Below, piece after piece: positions 1-6,710 of a stretch of 17,549 nt of DNA. This DNA is from Thermodesulfovibrio sp. (GTDB lineage: Bacteria > Nitrospirota > Thermodesulfovibrionia > Thermodesulfovibrionales > JdFR-85): assembly GCA_027016675.1 (NCBI GenBank), contig JALUSH010000016.1, positions 1-17,549 of the forward strand, read 5' to 3'. A program made the translations under genes and the position numbers. The notes below the pieces were generated by a model. That model searched no databases, had not been told where the DNA came from, and saw nothing but the letters and a program-made list of their open reading frames with translations. Every line of letters starts with the position of its first letter. Positions within the stretch are counted from its first letter, which is position 1.

Positions 1-2
1 GT

Positions 3-53
3 AAAAGGAAGAATGGAAAGATGGTCTATAGTTTACAAATTACAGGCAATTAA
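3..53 (+). CDS. possible C-terminal end of an upstream gene (truncated by window edge)
   Basis: A reading frame is open from the left edge and stops with TAA at 51-53, just before the -35 box of the hemL promoter. The 16 visible residues (KRKNGKMVYSLQITGN) are charged and then beta-strand-like, as in the wing and tail of some winged-helix regulators of the ArsR type. That resemblance is only an impression from very little sequence. A second frame is also open from base 1 to a TGA at 58-60, so the coding frame is uncertain. Nothing more can be said without the upstream sequence. Confidence 0.25.
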   Translation, partial: KRKNGKMVYSLQITGN

Positions 54-56
54 TTT

Positions 57-86
57 TTGACAAAATATTTACTGATATGATAAATT
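57..86 (+). promoter_or_regulatory. sigma70-type promoter for hemL and the first cytochrome cluster
   Basis: A perfect -35 hexamer TTGACA (57-62) is followed by an 18-base spacer and a -10 TAAATT (81-86), with an extended-10 TGA at 78-80. An alternative -10, GATAAA at 79-84, would give a 16-base spacer. Transcription would begin near 92-94, leaving about a 20-base leader before the hemL start. The same architecture and much of the spacer recur at 5073-5102 before the Rieske gene. Confidence 0.6.
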
Positions 87-114
87 GTAATACTTTTGTC
101 TTAAGAGGCCTGAA

Positions 115-1398
115 ATGATAACAAAAAAATCCAGGCAATTATACAAGAAAGCCACTTCAGTAATTCCAGGAGGAGTCAACAGTCCTGTTAGAGCATACAA
201 GGCTGTTGGAGGGAATCCATTATTTATCTCGCATGCTAAAGGGTCAAAGATATATGATGTTGATGGTAATGCCTATATCGATTACGTCCTTTCCTGGGGG
301 CCTTTAATATTAGGCCATAGCCATCCTCGGGTAATAAAGGCATTGAAGATGGCTGCCGAAAAAGGCACATCCTATGGTGCCCCTACTGAGCTGGAAATAA
401 AACTTGCACAGATGGTATTAAAGGCATATCCTTCAATGGATAAGGTGAGAATGGTAAACTCTGGTACCGAGGCTACAATGAGTGCCATAAGGGTTGCCCG
501 TGGATTTACTGGTAGAGAGAGGATCATAAAGTTTGAAGGATGCTATCATGGCCATGCAGATGGGCTTCTTGTAAAGGCTGGTTCTGGTGCTACAACCTTT
601 GGAGTGCCCGATAGTCCGGGTGTTCCCAGAGCGTATGCAAGAAATACCATAACACTTCCCTTTAATAATATTGAAACTGTTAAAACAGTGATAGAGAAAG
701 AATGGAAAAACATAGCCTGTGTAATTCTGGAGCCGGTTGTTGGAAATATGGGATGTGTGCTGCCCAGAAAAAGGTTTCTTGAGGGACTGAGAAGACTCAC
801 AAAGAAATATGGCATTGTGCTTATCTTTGATGAGGTAATGACAGGTTTCAGGGTATCCTATGGTGGTGCTCAGACATATTATGGAATCAAGCCTGACATG
901 ACATGTCTTGGAAAGGTGATAGGAGGGGGACTTCCAGTAGGAGCCTATGGTGGAAAGTCTGAAATAATGGATATGGTGGCTCCAGAGGGTCCTGTCTATC
1001 AGGCAGGAACCCTTTCAGGTAATCCACTTGCAATGACCGCCGGTATTGAGACCTTGAAGATACTATCAAGGAAAGACACTTACAGCAGGCTTTTCTCGAA
1101 GGCTGAGGCGCTTGAGAAGGGGCTGAAGGATGCCTCTAAAAAGGCTGGAGTGAAAACAAAGTTCTATAGGGCAGGTACAATGTTCTGTACCTATTTTACA
1201 GATAAGGAGGTTACAGACTATACAACAGCTTGCAGGGCTGACACAGAGAAGTTTGCACGATTTTTTAGGGGTATGCTTGACAGAGGGATATACCTTGCAC
1301 CAAGTCAGTTTGAAGCAGGCTTTATAAGTCTTGCTCATACAGATAAAGATATTGAAAAGACAGTAGGGGCAGCGTACGAGGTGATGAAGCGACTCTGA
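115..1398 (+). CDS. hemL: glutamate-1-semialdehyde 2,1-aminomutase
   Basis: This PLP enzyme converts glutamate-1-semialdehyde to 5-aminolevulinate, the committed precursor of haem and other tetrapyrroles in the C5 pathway, in the cytoplasm. The 427 residues match the usual family length (about 426). Visible hallmarks are the N-terminal VIPGGVNSPVRA segment, the NSGTEA cofactor-binding motif, the GCYHGH loop, FDEVMTGFR (PLP ring aspartate), and the PLP-binding lysine K267 within LGKVIGGG. The ATG is preceded by AAGAGG (103-108) at good spacing. It is the first gene after a strong promoter, and the 11-haem cytochrome gene begins 28 bases after its stop. The two are probably co-transcribed, which makes sense if haem supply must match cytochrome output. 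The assignment is secure. Confidence 0.97.
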   Translation: MITKKSRQLYKKATSVIPGGVNSPVRAYKAVGGNPLFISHAKGSKIYDVDGNAYIDYVLSWGPLILGHSHPRVIKALKMAAEKGTSYGAPTELEIKLAQMVLKAYPSMDKVRMVNSGTEATMSAIRVARGFTGRERIIKFEGCYHGHADGLLVKAGSGATTFGVPDSPGVPRAYARNTITLPFNNIETVKTVIEKEWKNIACVILEPVVGNMGCVLPRKRFLEGLRRLTKKYGIVLIFDEVMTGFRVSYGGAQTYYGIKPDMTCLGKVIGGGLPVGAYGGKSEIMDMVAPEGPVYQAGTLSGNPLAMTAGIETLKILSRKDTYSRLFSKAEALEKGLKDASKKAGVKTKFYRAGTMFCTYFTDKEVTDYTTACRADTEKFARFFRGMLDRGIYLAPSQFEAGFISLAHTDKDIEKTVGAAYEVMKRL

Positions 1399-1426
1399 AA
1401 TTACAGAACTAACAGGGAGGCAAGAA

Positions 1427-2404
1427 ATGAAGGGTCTTGAATGGTTTAAAGAGAATCTGACACTTAAGGGTAAGATAATTATAGCCCTACTGTTACTTGT
1501 AATTATAATCGGTGGAGGGATTGTCGCCTTTAAATTCTATGACTTCACCCAGAATAATCCCAAATTCTGTGTAAGCTGTCACCTTATGAAACCAGCCTAT
1601 GAGGCATGGCAGAAGAGTGAGCATACAGGGATAAACTGTCATGAATGTCATCACCTTTCAATTCCCGAGCAGAACAGACTACTGATAAACTTTGTCCTTC
1701 ACAGACCTAAAACCGTCCCACCACGTCATGGAAAGATAATCGTACCCTGGAAATACTGTGTGAAGTGTCACTGGGAGACAAATGAAAAGTATCCCAATGC
1801 CAAAAAGATCAATTTCTCTCCAATGCATGCCAAGCACTACTTTATGGAACAGATAGAATGTTCCAAGTGCCATGGTTACATAGTGCACAAGTTTGTGCCA
1901 GAAGCACGGTTCTGTGTGAACTGTCATAAAGGCAAGGAGGTTCATGGTGAAGGGATGGAAGGGCTTGCCTGTCTGAATTGTCATACAGATAGGACAGTAG
2001 ATTTGAGGCCTGGAAGGAAGAAATGTCTTTTCTGTCATGGTGATGCCTCAATAAGGATGGAACTGCTTGCTGATAAGACACTCGATGTGACTCATTACCA
2101 GCCTTCTGAGGAAATAATCAAGAAGGCTATAAAGATAAACGTGCCCAAGGATGCACCTATGCAGTTTTATTGTTATAAATGTCATAAGCCTCATGAGAAG
2201 ATAAGACCTGACTATGGTACATGTATGAGCTGTCATCGTCAGATAGTTAATGTGGGGAGGCACAAACTTCATGTTCAGAACATGGGGCTTGAGTGTACGA
2301 CCTGCCATAAGCCACACTCCTGGAGAGTAACCAAAAAGCAGGCAAAAGAGACATGTACACAATGTCATGAATACAGAGCTCCAATGACATTTATAGGGGC
2401 ATAG
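1427..2404 (+). CDS. membrane-anchored undecahaem (11-haem) c-type cytochrome, NapC/NirT-like N terminus
   Basis: This is a periplasmic multihaem electron carrier tethered by one N-terminal helix (about residues 16-36). The 325 residues contain eleven CXXCH motifs, starting at residues 48, 71, 111, 145, 163, 182, 200, 249, 266, 290 and 310, so roughly one haem per 30 residues. The opening part (CVSCHLMKPAYEAW...SEH...CHECHH) resembles the first two haem sites of NapC/NrfH quinol dehydrogenases, in which the Met after the first motif can be a ligand. The rest does not match the tetrahaem NapC plan. GGGAGG at 1415-1420 supports the ATG. Downstream are a tetrahaem cytochrome, an iron-sulfur protein and NrfD, a set like the Desulfovibrio Hmc/Nhc complexes, in which a many-haem cytochrome exchanges electrons with an NrfD quinone module. 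Redox partner and direction are unknown. Confidence 0.9.
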   Translation: MKGLEWFKENLTLKGKIIIALLLLVIIIGGGIVAFKFYDFTQNNPKFCVSCHLMKPAYEAWQKSEHTGINCHECHHLSIPEQNRLLINFVLHRPKTVPPRHGKIIVPWKYCVKCHWETNEKYPNAKKINFSPMHAKHYFMEQIECSKCHGYIVHKFVPEARFCVNCHKGKEVHGEGMEGLACLNCHTDRTVDLRPGRKKCLFCHGDASIRMELLADKTLDVTHYQPSEEIIKKAIKINVPKDAPMQFYCYKCHKPHEKIRPDYGTCMSCHRQIVNVGRHKLHVQNMGLECTTCHKPHSWRVTKKQAKETCTQCHEYRAPMTFIGA

Positions 2405-2434
2405 AAATCAGGGGGAACATGTACCCCCTGATTT
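2405..2434 (+). terminator. strong hairpin between the two cytochrome genes (terminator or mRNA-processing stem)
   Basis: Right after the stop codon, an 11-base perfect stem (AAATCAGGGGG at 2405-2415 with CCCCCTGATTT at 2424-2434) encloses an 8-base loop. The T run after the stem is short and then becomes A-rich, so it is an imperfect intrinsic terminator. A partial terminator or a 3'-end stabilising stem that lets the 11-haem gene be expressed at a different level from the downstream genes is plausible. Confidence 0.6.
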
Positions 2435-2474
2435 TATAAAAATATAAAGATATCGAAGAAGGAGGCGCTTTATT

Positions 2475-2945
2475 ATGAAGAGTCATGTCTTACGTCCCCT
2501 CTGGGTTGTTCTTGTGGTTATCGGTTTGATCCTGGTAGCGCGGTACTTTGTTGTTCCCCCCGACTTTGGTATTTATGAGCGGGGATTCATGTATGGTTTT
2601 CACCGTAAGAGTAATGAAAAGGAATGGGAGGCATTTAAGGTGAAGTACAGGACAAAAACTTATTGTAAGGACTGCCATCCAGACAAATATGAAAGTAACA
2701 TGTCCTCAAAGCACCATGTAATTCAGTGTGAGAACTGTCATGGTCCGGCAATTGACCATCCAGAAAACCCACCGAAACTTACAATTAACAGGAAACGTTC
2801 CCTTTGTATAAGGTGTCATGCATATCTTCCTTACCCAACAAGTCAGCGTGCCAAGATAAAGGGTATAGATCCGAAAGAGCATAACCCAGGGATGGAGTGT
2901 GTAACCTGTCATAATCCACACAAACCAGATATGGAGGGTTGGTAA
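2475..2945 (+). CDS. membrane-anchored tetrahaem c-type cytochrome
   Basis: A 156-residue protein with an N-terminal membrane helix (about residues 8-25) followed by a periplasmic domain holding four CXXCH motifs, at residues 64-68, 85-89, 111-115 and 142-146. Additional histidines (H80, H81, H95, H136, H148) could serve as distal ligands. AAGGAGG at 2459-2465 marks the start. It lies 70 bases after the 11-haem gene, across a strong hairpin, and its stop overlaps the iron-sulfur gene ATG by one base. It therefore probably belongs to the same complex as the iron-sulfur/NrfD pair, passing electrons between them and the 11-haem cytochrome. I do not recognise a named family beyond small cytochrome c3-like/NapC-like multihaem proteins. 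Confidence 0.88.
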   Translation: MKSHVLRPLWVVLVVIGLILVARYFVVPPDFGIYERGFMYGFHRKSNEKEWEAFKVKYRTKTYCKDCHPDKYESNMSSKHHVIQCENCHGPAIDHPENPPKLTINRKRSLCIRCHAYLPYPTSQRAKIKGIDPKEHNPGMECVTCHNPHKPDMEGW

Positions 2946-3715
2946 TGAGGCAGACAAGGAGAGAGTTTCTGAAAACAATCACCCGAGGTGCAATAGCAAC
3001 AGCATTGCCTATCGGAGCATTTAAGTTTTTGAGTCCACGGGAGGCCAGGGCAGCCGTAGCATCCAGTAATGTCCGATGGGGTTTCCTGGTAGATACCTAC
3101 AAATGTGTTGGTTGTGGTTTTTGTGTAAAGGCCTGCAAACTTGAGAATGAGGTCCCCTATGATGCCCCTGTTACCAGGACTTGGGTTGAGAGATATGTGA
3201 TACTGAAGAATGGACGCATGCTTGCAGATACTCCTATGGGTGCAAGGGATGGTTTCACTGATCCCAAGGTGCAGGAACAGGAGGTTAACCCCCGTGATAT
3301 AGCGAAGGCATTCTTTGTTCCCAAGTTATGCAATCAATGTGAAAATCCACCATGTGTGCAGGTCTGTCCTGTTGGAGCTACCTATCAGAGGGCAGATGGT
3401 GTGGTGCTGGTGGACAGGTCCTGGTGTATAGGTTGTGGTTATTGTATCATGGCCTGTCCCTATGGTGTGAGGTTCTTTCACCCTATTTATCATACAGCAG
3501 AGAAGTGTACATTCTGTATCCACCGTCTTGTTAAAGGAATGAATACAGCCTGTGTTGATGCCTGTCCTTTTGGTGCTCGAAAGGTTGGAAATCTCAAGGA
3601 CCCCAATGATCCTGTAACTCAGGTAATACTGAACCAGAGGGTTGCGGTGTTAAAGCCAGAATATGGAACAAAACCCCAGGCCTTTTATATTGGTCTGGAT
3701 GAGAATGTGAGGTGA
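2945..3715 (+). CDS. Tat-exported four-[4Fe-4S] ferredoxin-like subunit (HybA/NrfC/HmcB/DsrO family)
   Basis: A periplasmic electron-transfer subunit of 256 residues. It begins with a twin-arginine signal (TRREFLK, residues 4-10, then a hydrophobic stretch and an AREARA-like end near 36). Sixteen cysteines form four cluster sites: C54/57/60/64, C129/132/137/141, C161/164/167/171 and C188/191/203/207, the pattern of NrfC, HybA and DmsB. There is no C-terminal membrane helix, unlike HybA, so membrane attachment would be through NrfD. I chose ATG 2945 over the in-frame TTG at 2939 because GGAGGG (2933-2938) sits six bases before the ATG but directly abuts the TTG. The ATG overlaps the previous stop by one base, indicating translational coupling. 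It is expected to dock on the NrfD encoded next and relay electrons to the cytochromes. Confidence 0.93.
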   Translation: MRQTRREFLKTITRGAIATALPIGAFKFLSPREARAAVASSNVRWGFLVDTYKCVGCGFCVKACKLENEVPYDAPVTRTWVERYVILKNGRMLADTPMGARDGFTDPKVQEQEVNPRDIAKAFFVPKLCNQCENPPCVQVCPVGATYQRADGVVLVDRSWCIGCGYCIMACPYGVRFFHPIYHTAEKCTFCIHRLVKGMNTACVDACPFGARKVGNLKDPNDPVTQVILNQRVAVLKPEYGTKPQAFYIGLDENVR

Positions 3716-3720
3716 TAGAT

Positions 3721-4962
3721 ATGGAAGGATATATACATGGATTGGAATGGACAGTTAAAGAGCTTTTTACCTATCCAAATGAGTTTATTACATGGAGTAT
3801 CCAGATTGTAATGTACCCTTACATGACAGGGCTTGTAGCAGGAGCTTTTGTGCTCAGTTCCCTGTATCATGTATTTGGCCAGGAGGATCTAAAGGATCTT
3901 GCAAAGTTTGCCCTTGTATTTTCATTTGCTCTGTTGTTGGTTGCACCCATGCCACTGATGTTTCATTTACAACACCCCCTGAGAGGTATGGAAGTGTTCT
4001 TTACCCCCCATTTCACTTCTGCTATTTCGGCCTTTGGCATTGTGTTCTTTACATATTCAATGGTTGTCAGTACGGAGATATGGTTTGTGTATCGAAAGTT
4101 TTTTGTTGAACAGGCGCTTTCACTTAAAGGAAAGGAAGGTTTAGTAAATAGGTTTAAATGGCTTATCTATACAGCTCTCACACTGGGTGCATATGATATA
4201 TCAGAAGAGGCGCTTCACAAGGATGAGCGGGCTGTCAAGATACTTGCTGCCATAGGAATACCTGTTGCCTGCTTCCTACATGGCTATGCAGGATTTATTT
4301 TTGGTTCTGTTAAGGCAAATGCCCTCTGGATGACTCCTCTTATGCCTGTAATATTCATAATGTCAGCCATTGTTTCTGGTATTGCACTCTGCATGCTTAC
4401 ATACATAGTAATAATGGAATGGAAGAAATTCAGGATCAAGAGGGCAAGGAAGCCCTGGGAAGTAACTGCAGAAGAAGTTGGTGGTGTTGAACTCGACCTG
4501 ATGAGAAAGACCTCAAAATATCTGATAGGATTTCTGATTGCGGCCATAACACTGGAATTGTTAGACCTTGTTTTCAGGGGCTATACTGCTGTTAAGTCAT
4601 GGGATATACTAAGGTCTGTCATCTATGAGAGGGACTTCTTTAAGATATTTATACTCCAGTATACCTTTGGTGACCTTATACCATTTATAATGCTTTTAAT
4701 GCCAAGGCCAACTGTCCGCAGACTTGTGGTTGCCCTTGTGCTTGTACTTTTTGGAGTATTCATGATGAGGTGGAATGTTGTTATAGGTGGACAGGCATTT
4801 TCTTTGACCTTTGCAGGGTATATGGATTATCATATCCCCATTATTCCCCATAATATAGAGACCTTTAAAGAAGGTGTAATGGGAGCCCTGGTTATTGGAA
4901 TAATGCCTTTTGTACTTTTCTGGGGTATTAATAAGATAGTTCCATCCCTAAAGTACAAATAA
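3721..4962 (+). CDS. NrfD/HmcC-type polytopic quinone-interacting membrane protein (first copy)
   Basis: A 413-residue integral membrane protein with about nine or ten hydrophobic helices and few soluble loops, typical of the NrfD/PsrC superfamily. These bind quinone at the periplasmic side and partner with a four-cluster ferredoxin subunit. Family-like features include the HLQHPLRG loop (the counterpart of the DLGRP loop elsewhere) and the conserved RWNVVIGGQ stretch at residues 350-358, followed by an IPHNIETFKEG segment. I prefer ATG 3721 to the overlapping GTG at 3712, because GAGGTGAT at 3709-3716 is a near-perfect Shine-Dalgarno that the GTG would lie inside. It closes the first cluster, and a hairpin follows at 4971-5003. 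Probable role: menaquinol/menaquinone exchange with the cytochromes encoded upstream. No catalytic molybdoprotein gene accompanies it. Confidence 0.9.
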   Translation: MEGYIHGLEWTVKELFTYPNEFITWSIQIVMYPYMTGLVAGAFVLSSLYHVFGQEDLKDLAKFALVFSFALLLVAPMPLMFHLQHPLRGMEVFFTPHFTSAISAFGIVFFTYSMVVSTEIWFVYRKFFVEQALSLKGKEGLVNRFKWLIYTALTLGAYDISEEALHKDERAVKILAAIGIPVACFLHGYAGFIFGSVKANALWMTPLMPVIFIMSAIVSGIALCMLTYIVIMEWKKFRIKRARKPWEVTAEEVGGVELDLMRKTSKYLIGFLIAAITLELLDLVFRGYTAVKSWDILRSVIYERDFFKIFILQYTFGDLIPFIMLLMPRPTVRRLVVALVLVLFGVFMMRWNVVIGGQAFSLTFAGYMDYHIPIIPHNIETFKEGVMGALVIGIMPFVLFWGINKIVPSLKYK

Positions 4963-4970
4963 ATCTCTAA

Positions 4971-5003
4971 TTCTCTACCGGTCTGTAAACGGCCGGTAGA
5001 GAA
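4971..5003 (+). terminator. hairpin closing the first cytochrome/NrfD cluster
   Basis: An 11-base perfect stem (TTCTCTACCGG at 4971-4981 with CCGGTAGAGAA at 4993-5003) and an 11-base loop begin eight bases after the nrfD stop. The following bases are A-rich rather than T-rich, so termination efficiency is uncertain, but the position and stem strength suit a transcript 3' end. Confidence 0.5.
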
Positions 5004-5072
5004 AATAAAACAGGCTTTTTATGTATAAGAATGGTTTGCGTTTTCATGGAGATTACTGGAAGAAACGGTCAT

Positions 5073-5102
5073 TTGACAAAGTATTCACGACTGTGATATA
5101 TT
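5073..5102 (+). promoter_or_regulatory. extended-10 sigma70 promoter for the Rieske/cytochrome b cluster
   Basis: TTGACA (5073-5078), an 18-base spacer, extended TGA (5094-5096) and TATATT (5097-5102). Transcription would begin around 5108-5110, inside a tandem TTATAAAG repeat (5107-5122), giving a leader of about 55 bases that is AT-rich and ends in AAGGGG (5153-5158). The intergenic stretch 4963-5165 otherwise holds the hairpin at 4971-5003 and an unsupported 38-codon open frame at 5021-5137. Confidence 0.65.
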
Positions 5103-5165
5103 CTTCTTATAAAGTTATAAAGTACAAAAGATATTAAACAAAAAAATATAAAAAGGGGTAACGAG

Positions 5166-5576
5166 GTGAAGAGGCGAAGCTTTTTAAAATCGCTATTTAC
5201 ATTTTTAGGCTTTACTGCATTTTTTTCTTTTCTTTATCCACTCCTTAAATTTCTTTCCCCAAAAAGTGTCTCTGCAAAATTCCCCAGTGTAGCATTACGT
5301 AGAAGGGATGTCCCAGTGGGAGAATCTTTAAAGACCATGGTTGGAAACAAACCTGTGATTGTAATACATCATCCTAATAAAGGGTATATTGCACTATCAA
5401 GGGTATGTACACATCTTGGATGTCTTGTTGATTATGATAGGTCTCTGGGACGAATTATTTGTCCCTGTCATGGAGCTAATTTTACAGTTGAGGGTCGTGT
5501 AATTTCTGGTCCAGCTCCCAGGCCACTGGAAAAGATCCCTCTTAAAGTACAGGGTGACAAAATCTTGATTGGTTAG
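5166..5576 (+). CDS. Rieske [2Fe-2S] protein of a bc-type complex
   Basis: A 136-residue quinol-oxidising-side Rieske subunit. It has a Tat signal-anchor (RRSFLK at residues 3-8, then a hydrophobic helix to about 30), and the C-terminal domain lies on the periplasmic face. Box 1 is CTHLGC (81-86) and box 2 is CPCH (99-102). Cluster ligands are C81, H83, C99 and H102, with the C86-C101 disulfide expected. The residues after box 2 read GANF, whereas high-potential Rieske proteins have a Ser and a Tyr there; both hydrogen-bond donors are missing. This predicts a lower-potential cluster matched to menaquinol. The start is GTG, supported by AAGGGG seven bases upstream. It is the first gene after its promoter and is followed by cytochrome b. 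Confidence 0.95.
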   Translation: MKRRSFLKSLFTFLGFTAFFSFLYPLLKFLSPKSVSAKFPSVALRRRDVPVGESLKTMVGNKPVIVIHHPNKGYIALSRVCTHLGCLVDYDRSLGRIICPCHGANFTVEGRVISGPAPRPLEKIPLKVQGDKILIG

Positions 5577-5621
5577 AGCACAAATTAATTTAGAGTAAAA
5601 ATTAATAAAAAGGTGTCATCT

Positions 5622-6710
5622 ATGTTAAGCAAGATCTATAACTGGATTGATTGTAGAATAGGACTTACTGAACTGATTAGAAAAGAGTTCAGAGAGTATT
5701 ATGTTCCGAAGGATGTCTCTCTCTGGAGTACTCTTGGCTTTGTTACACTCATAGCATTTTTGATTCAGGCCCTCACAGGGATATTCTTGCTAACATATTA
5801 CATCCCTCATCCTGATCACGCATTTTCATCTATCCAGAACATAATGAACAGAATTCCCTATGGCTGGCTATTCCGTTCCATGCATATTGTTGGTGCCAAT
5901 CTTCTAATGATCATTCTGTTTTTACATATAGTCTTTGTTTTCTATAGAGCAGGTTACAAGAAGCCAAGAGAATTAAACTGGCTTACTGGTGCTATTATGT
6001 TTCTTATTGTACTCCTCTTCTGTGTTACTGGATACCTTCTTCCATGGACCCAGTTAAGCTACTGGTCAACCACGATACTCACTTCTATTCCTACAATATT
6101 ACCCGGGATAGGTGAGTATATTTCCAGATTTATTAAAGGAGGGGAATTCGTTACAGGAGTAACACTTACGAGATTCTTTGCATTTCATGTAGCATTTCTT
6201 CCCTTTATCCTGGTTGTTCTTATTTTGTTACACGTGTTTTTAATTTGGAGAACCGGGTTCTCTTCACTGTATGATGATCCTGGGATATGTCAAAAGGCAG
6301 AATTATACATGGGAAGGCCTCAATACAAGGACGGAAAGCCCTTTTATCCTGACTTTTTCAACAAATACATGCAGATGACCTTTGTTTATTTAATAGTAAT
6401 GTTTTTTATAATTACTTTCAAGCCGGGCCTGTTTCTTACGGAATATGCATATGTCAAGGCTGATCCTCTTTCAACACCGTTGTTGATTCGTCCTCCATGG
6501 TATTTCCTCGCACCCTATTCTATGATAAGAATGATACCTAACAAATTCCTGGGAATTAGTATACAATTGATACTCCTTCTATTGTTTATAATATGGCCCT
6601 TTGTTGATATTAAGGAAGAGAAAAATATTAGAAAAAGACCAATACTTCTGGGTCTGTTCACTGTAGCTATACTGGTATGGGTGTTTCTTACAATATGGGG
6701 GAGGTTCTAA
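5622..6710 (+). CDS. seven-helix cytochrome b (b6 + subunit IV fusion type) of the Rieske complex
   Basis: A 362-residue membrane protein carrying haems bL and bH and the quinone sites. Helix B has H88 and H102; helix D has H189 and H204 with 14 residues between them, as in b6-type cytochromes (13 in mitochondrial-type). Seven hydrophobic helices (four plus three) suggest a fused b6/subunit IV arrangement rather than the eight-helix bc1 form. The Qo-site motif is PPWY (291-294) instead of PEWY. The cysteine that holds the extra haem in b6f is replaced by T37. ATG 5622 is chosen because AAAGGTG (5609-5615) is correctly spaced; the upstream GTG 5613 overlaps that site. Its stop overlaps the next start by one base. 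Confidence 0.95.
   Translation: MLSKIYNWIDCRIGLTELIRKEFREYYVPKDVSLWSTLGFVTLIAFLIQALTGIFLLTYYIPHPDHAFSSIQNIMNRIPYGWLFRSMHIVGANLLMIILFLHIVFVFYRAGYKKPRELNWLTGAIMFLIVLLFCVTGYLLPWTQLSYWSTTILTSIPTILPGIGEYISRFIKGGEFVTGVTLTRFFAFHVAFLPFILVVLILLHVFLIWRTGFSSLYDDPGICQKAELYMGRPQYKDGKPFYPDFFNKYMQMTFVYLIVMFFIITFKPGLFLTEYAYVKADPLSTPLLIRPPWYFLAPYSMIRMIPNKFLGISIQLILLLLFIIWPFVDIKEEKNIRKRPILLGLFTVAILVWVFLTIWGRF

Noticed and set aside
2405..2434. The hairpin as a palindromic operator or mobile-element end
   Set aside because: Its position directly after a stop codon and its 8-base loop fit an RNA stem better; no target duplication or matching inverted end was seen nearby.
2939..2944. TTG at 2939 as the start of the first iron-sulfur protein
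   Set aside because: The Shine-Dalgarno GGAGGG ends at 2938, leaving no spacing; ATG 2945 is correctly spaced and puts the twin-arginine motif near the N terminus.
3712..3720. GTG at 3712 as the start of the first NrfD, overlapping the previous stop
   Set aside because: The GTG lies inside the GAGGTGAT ribosome binding site, which is properly placed for ATG 3721.
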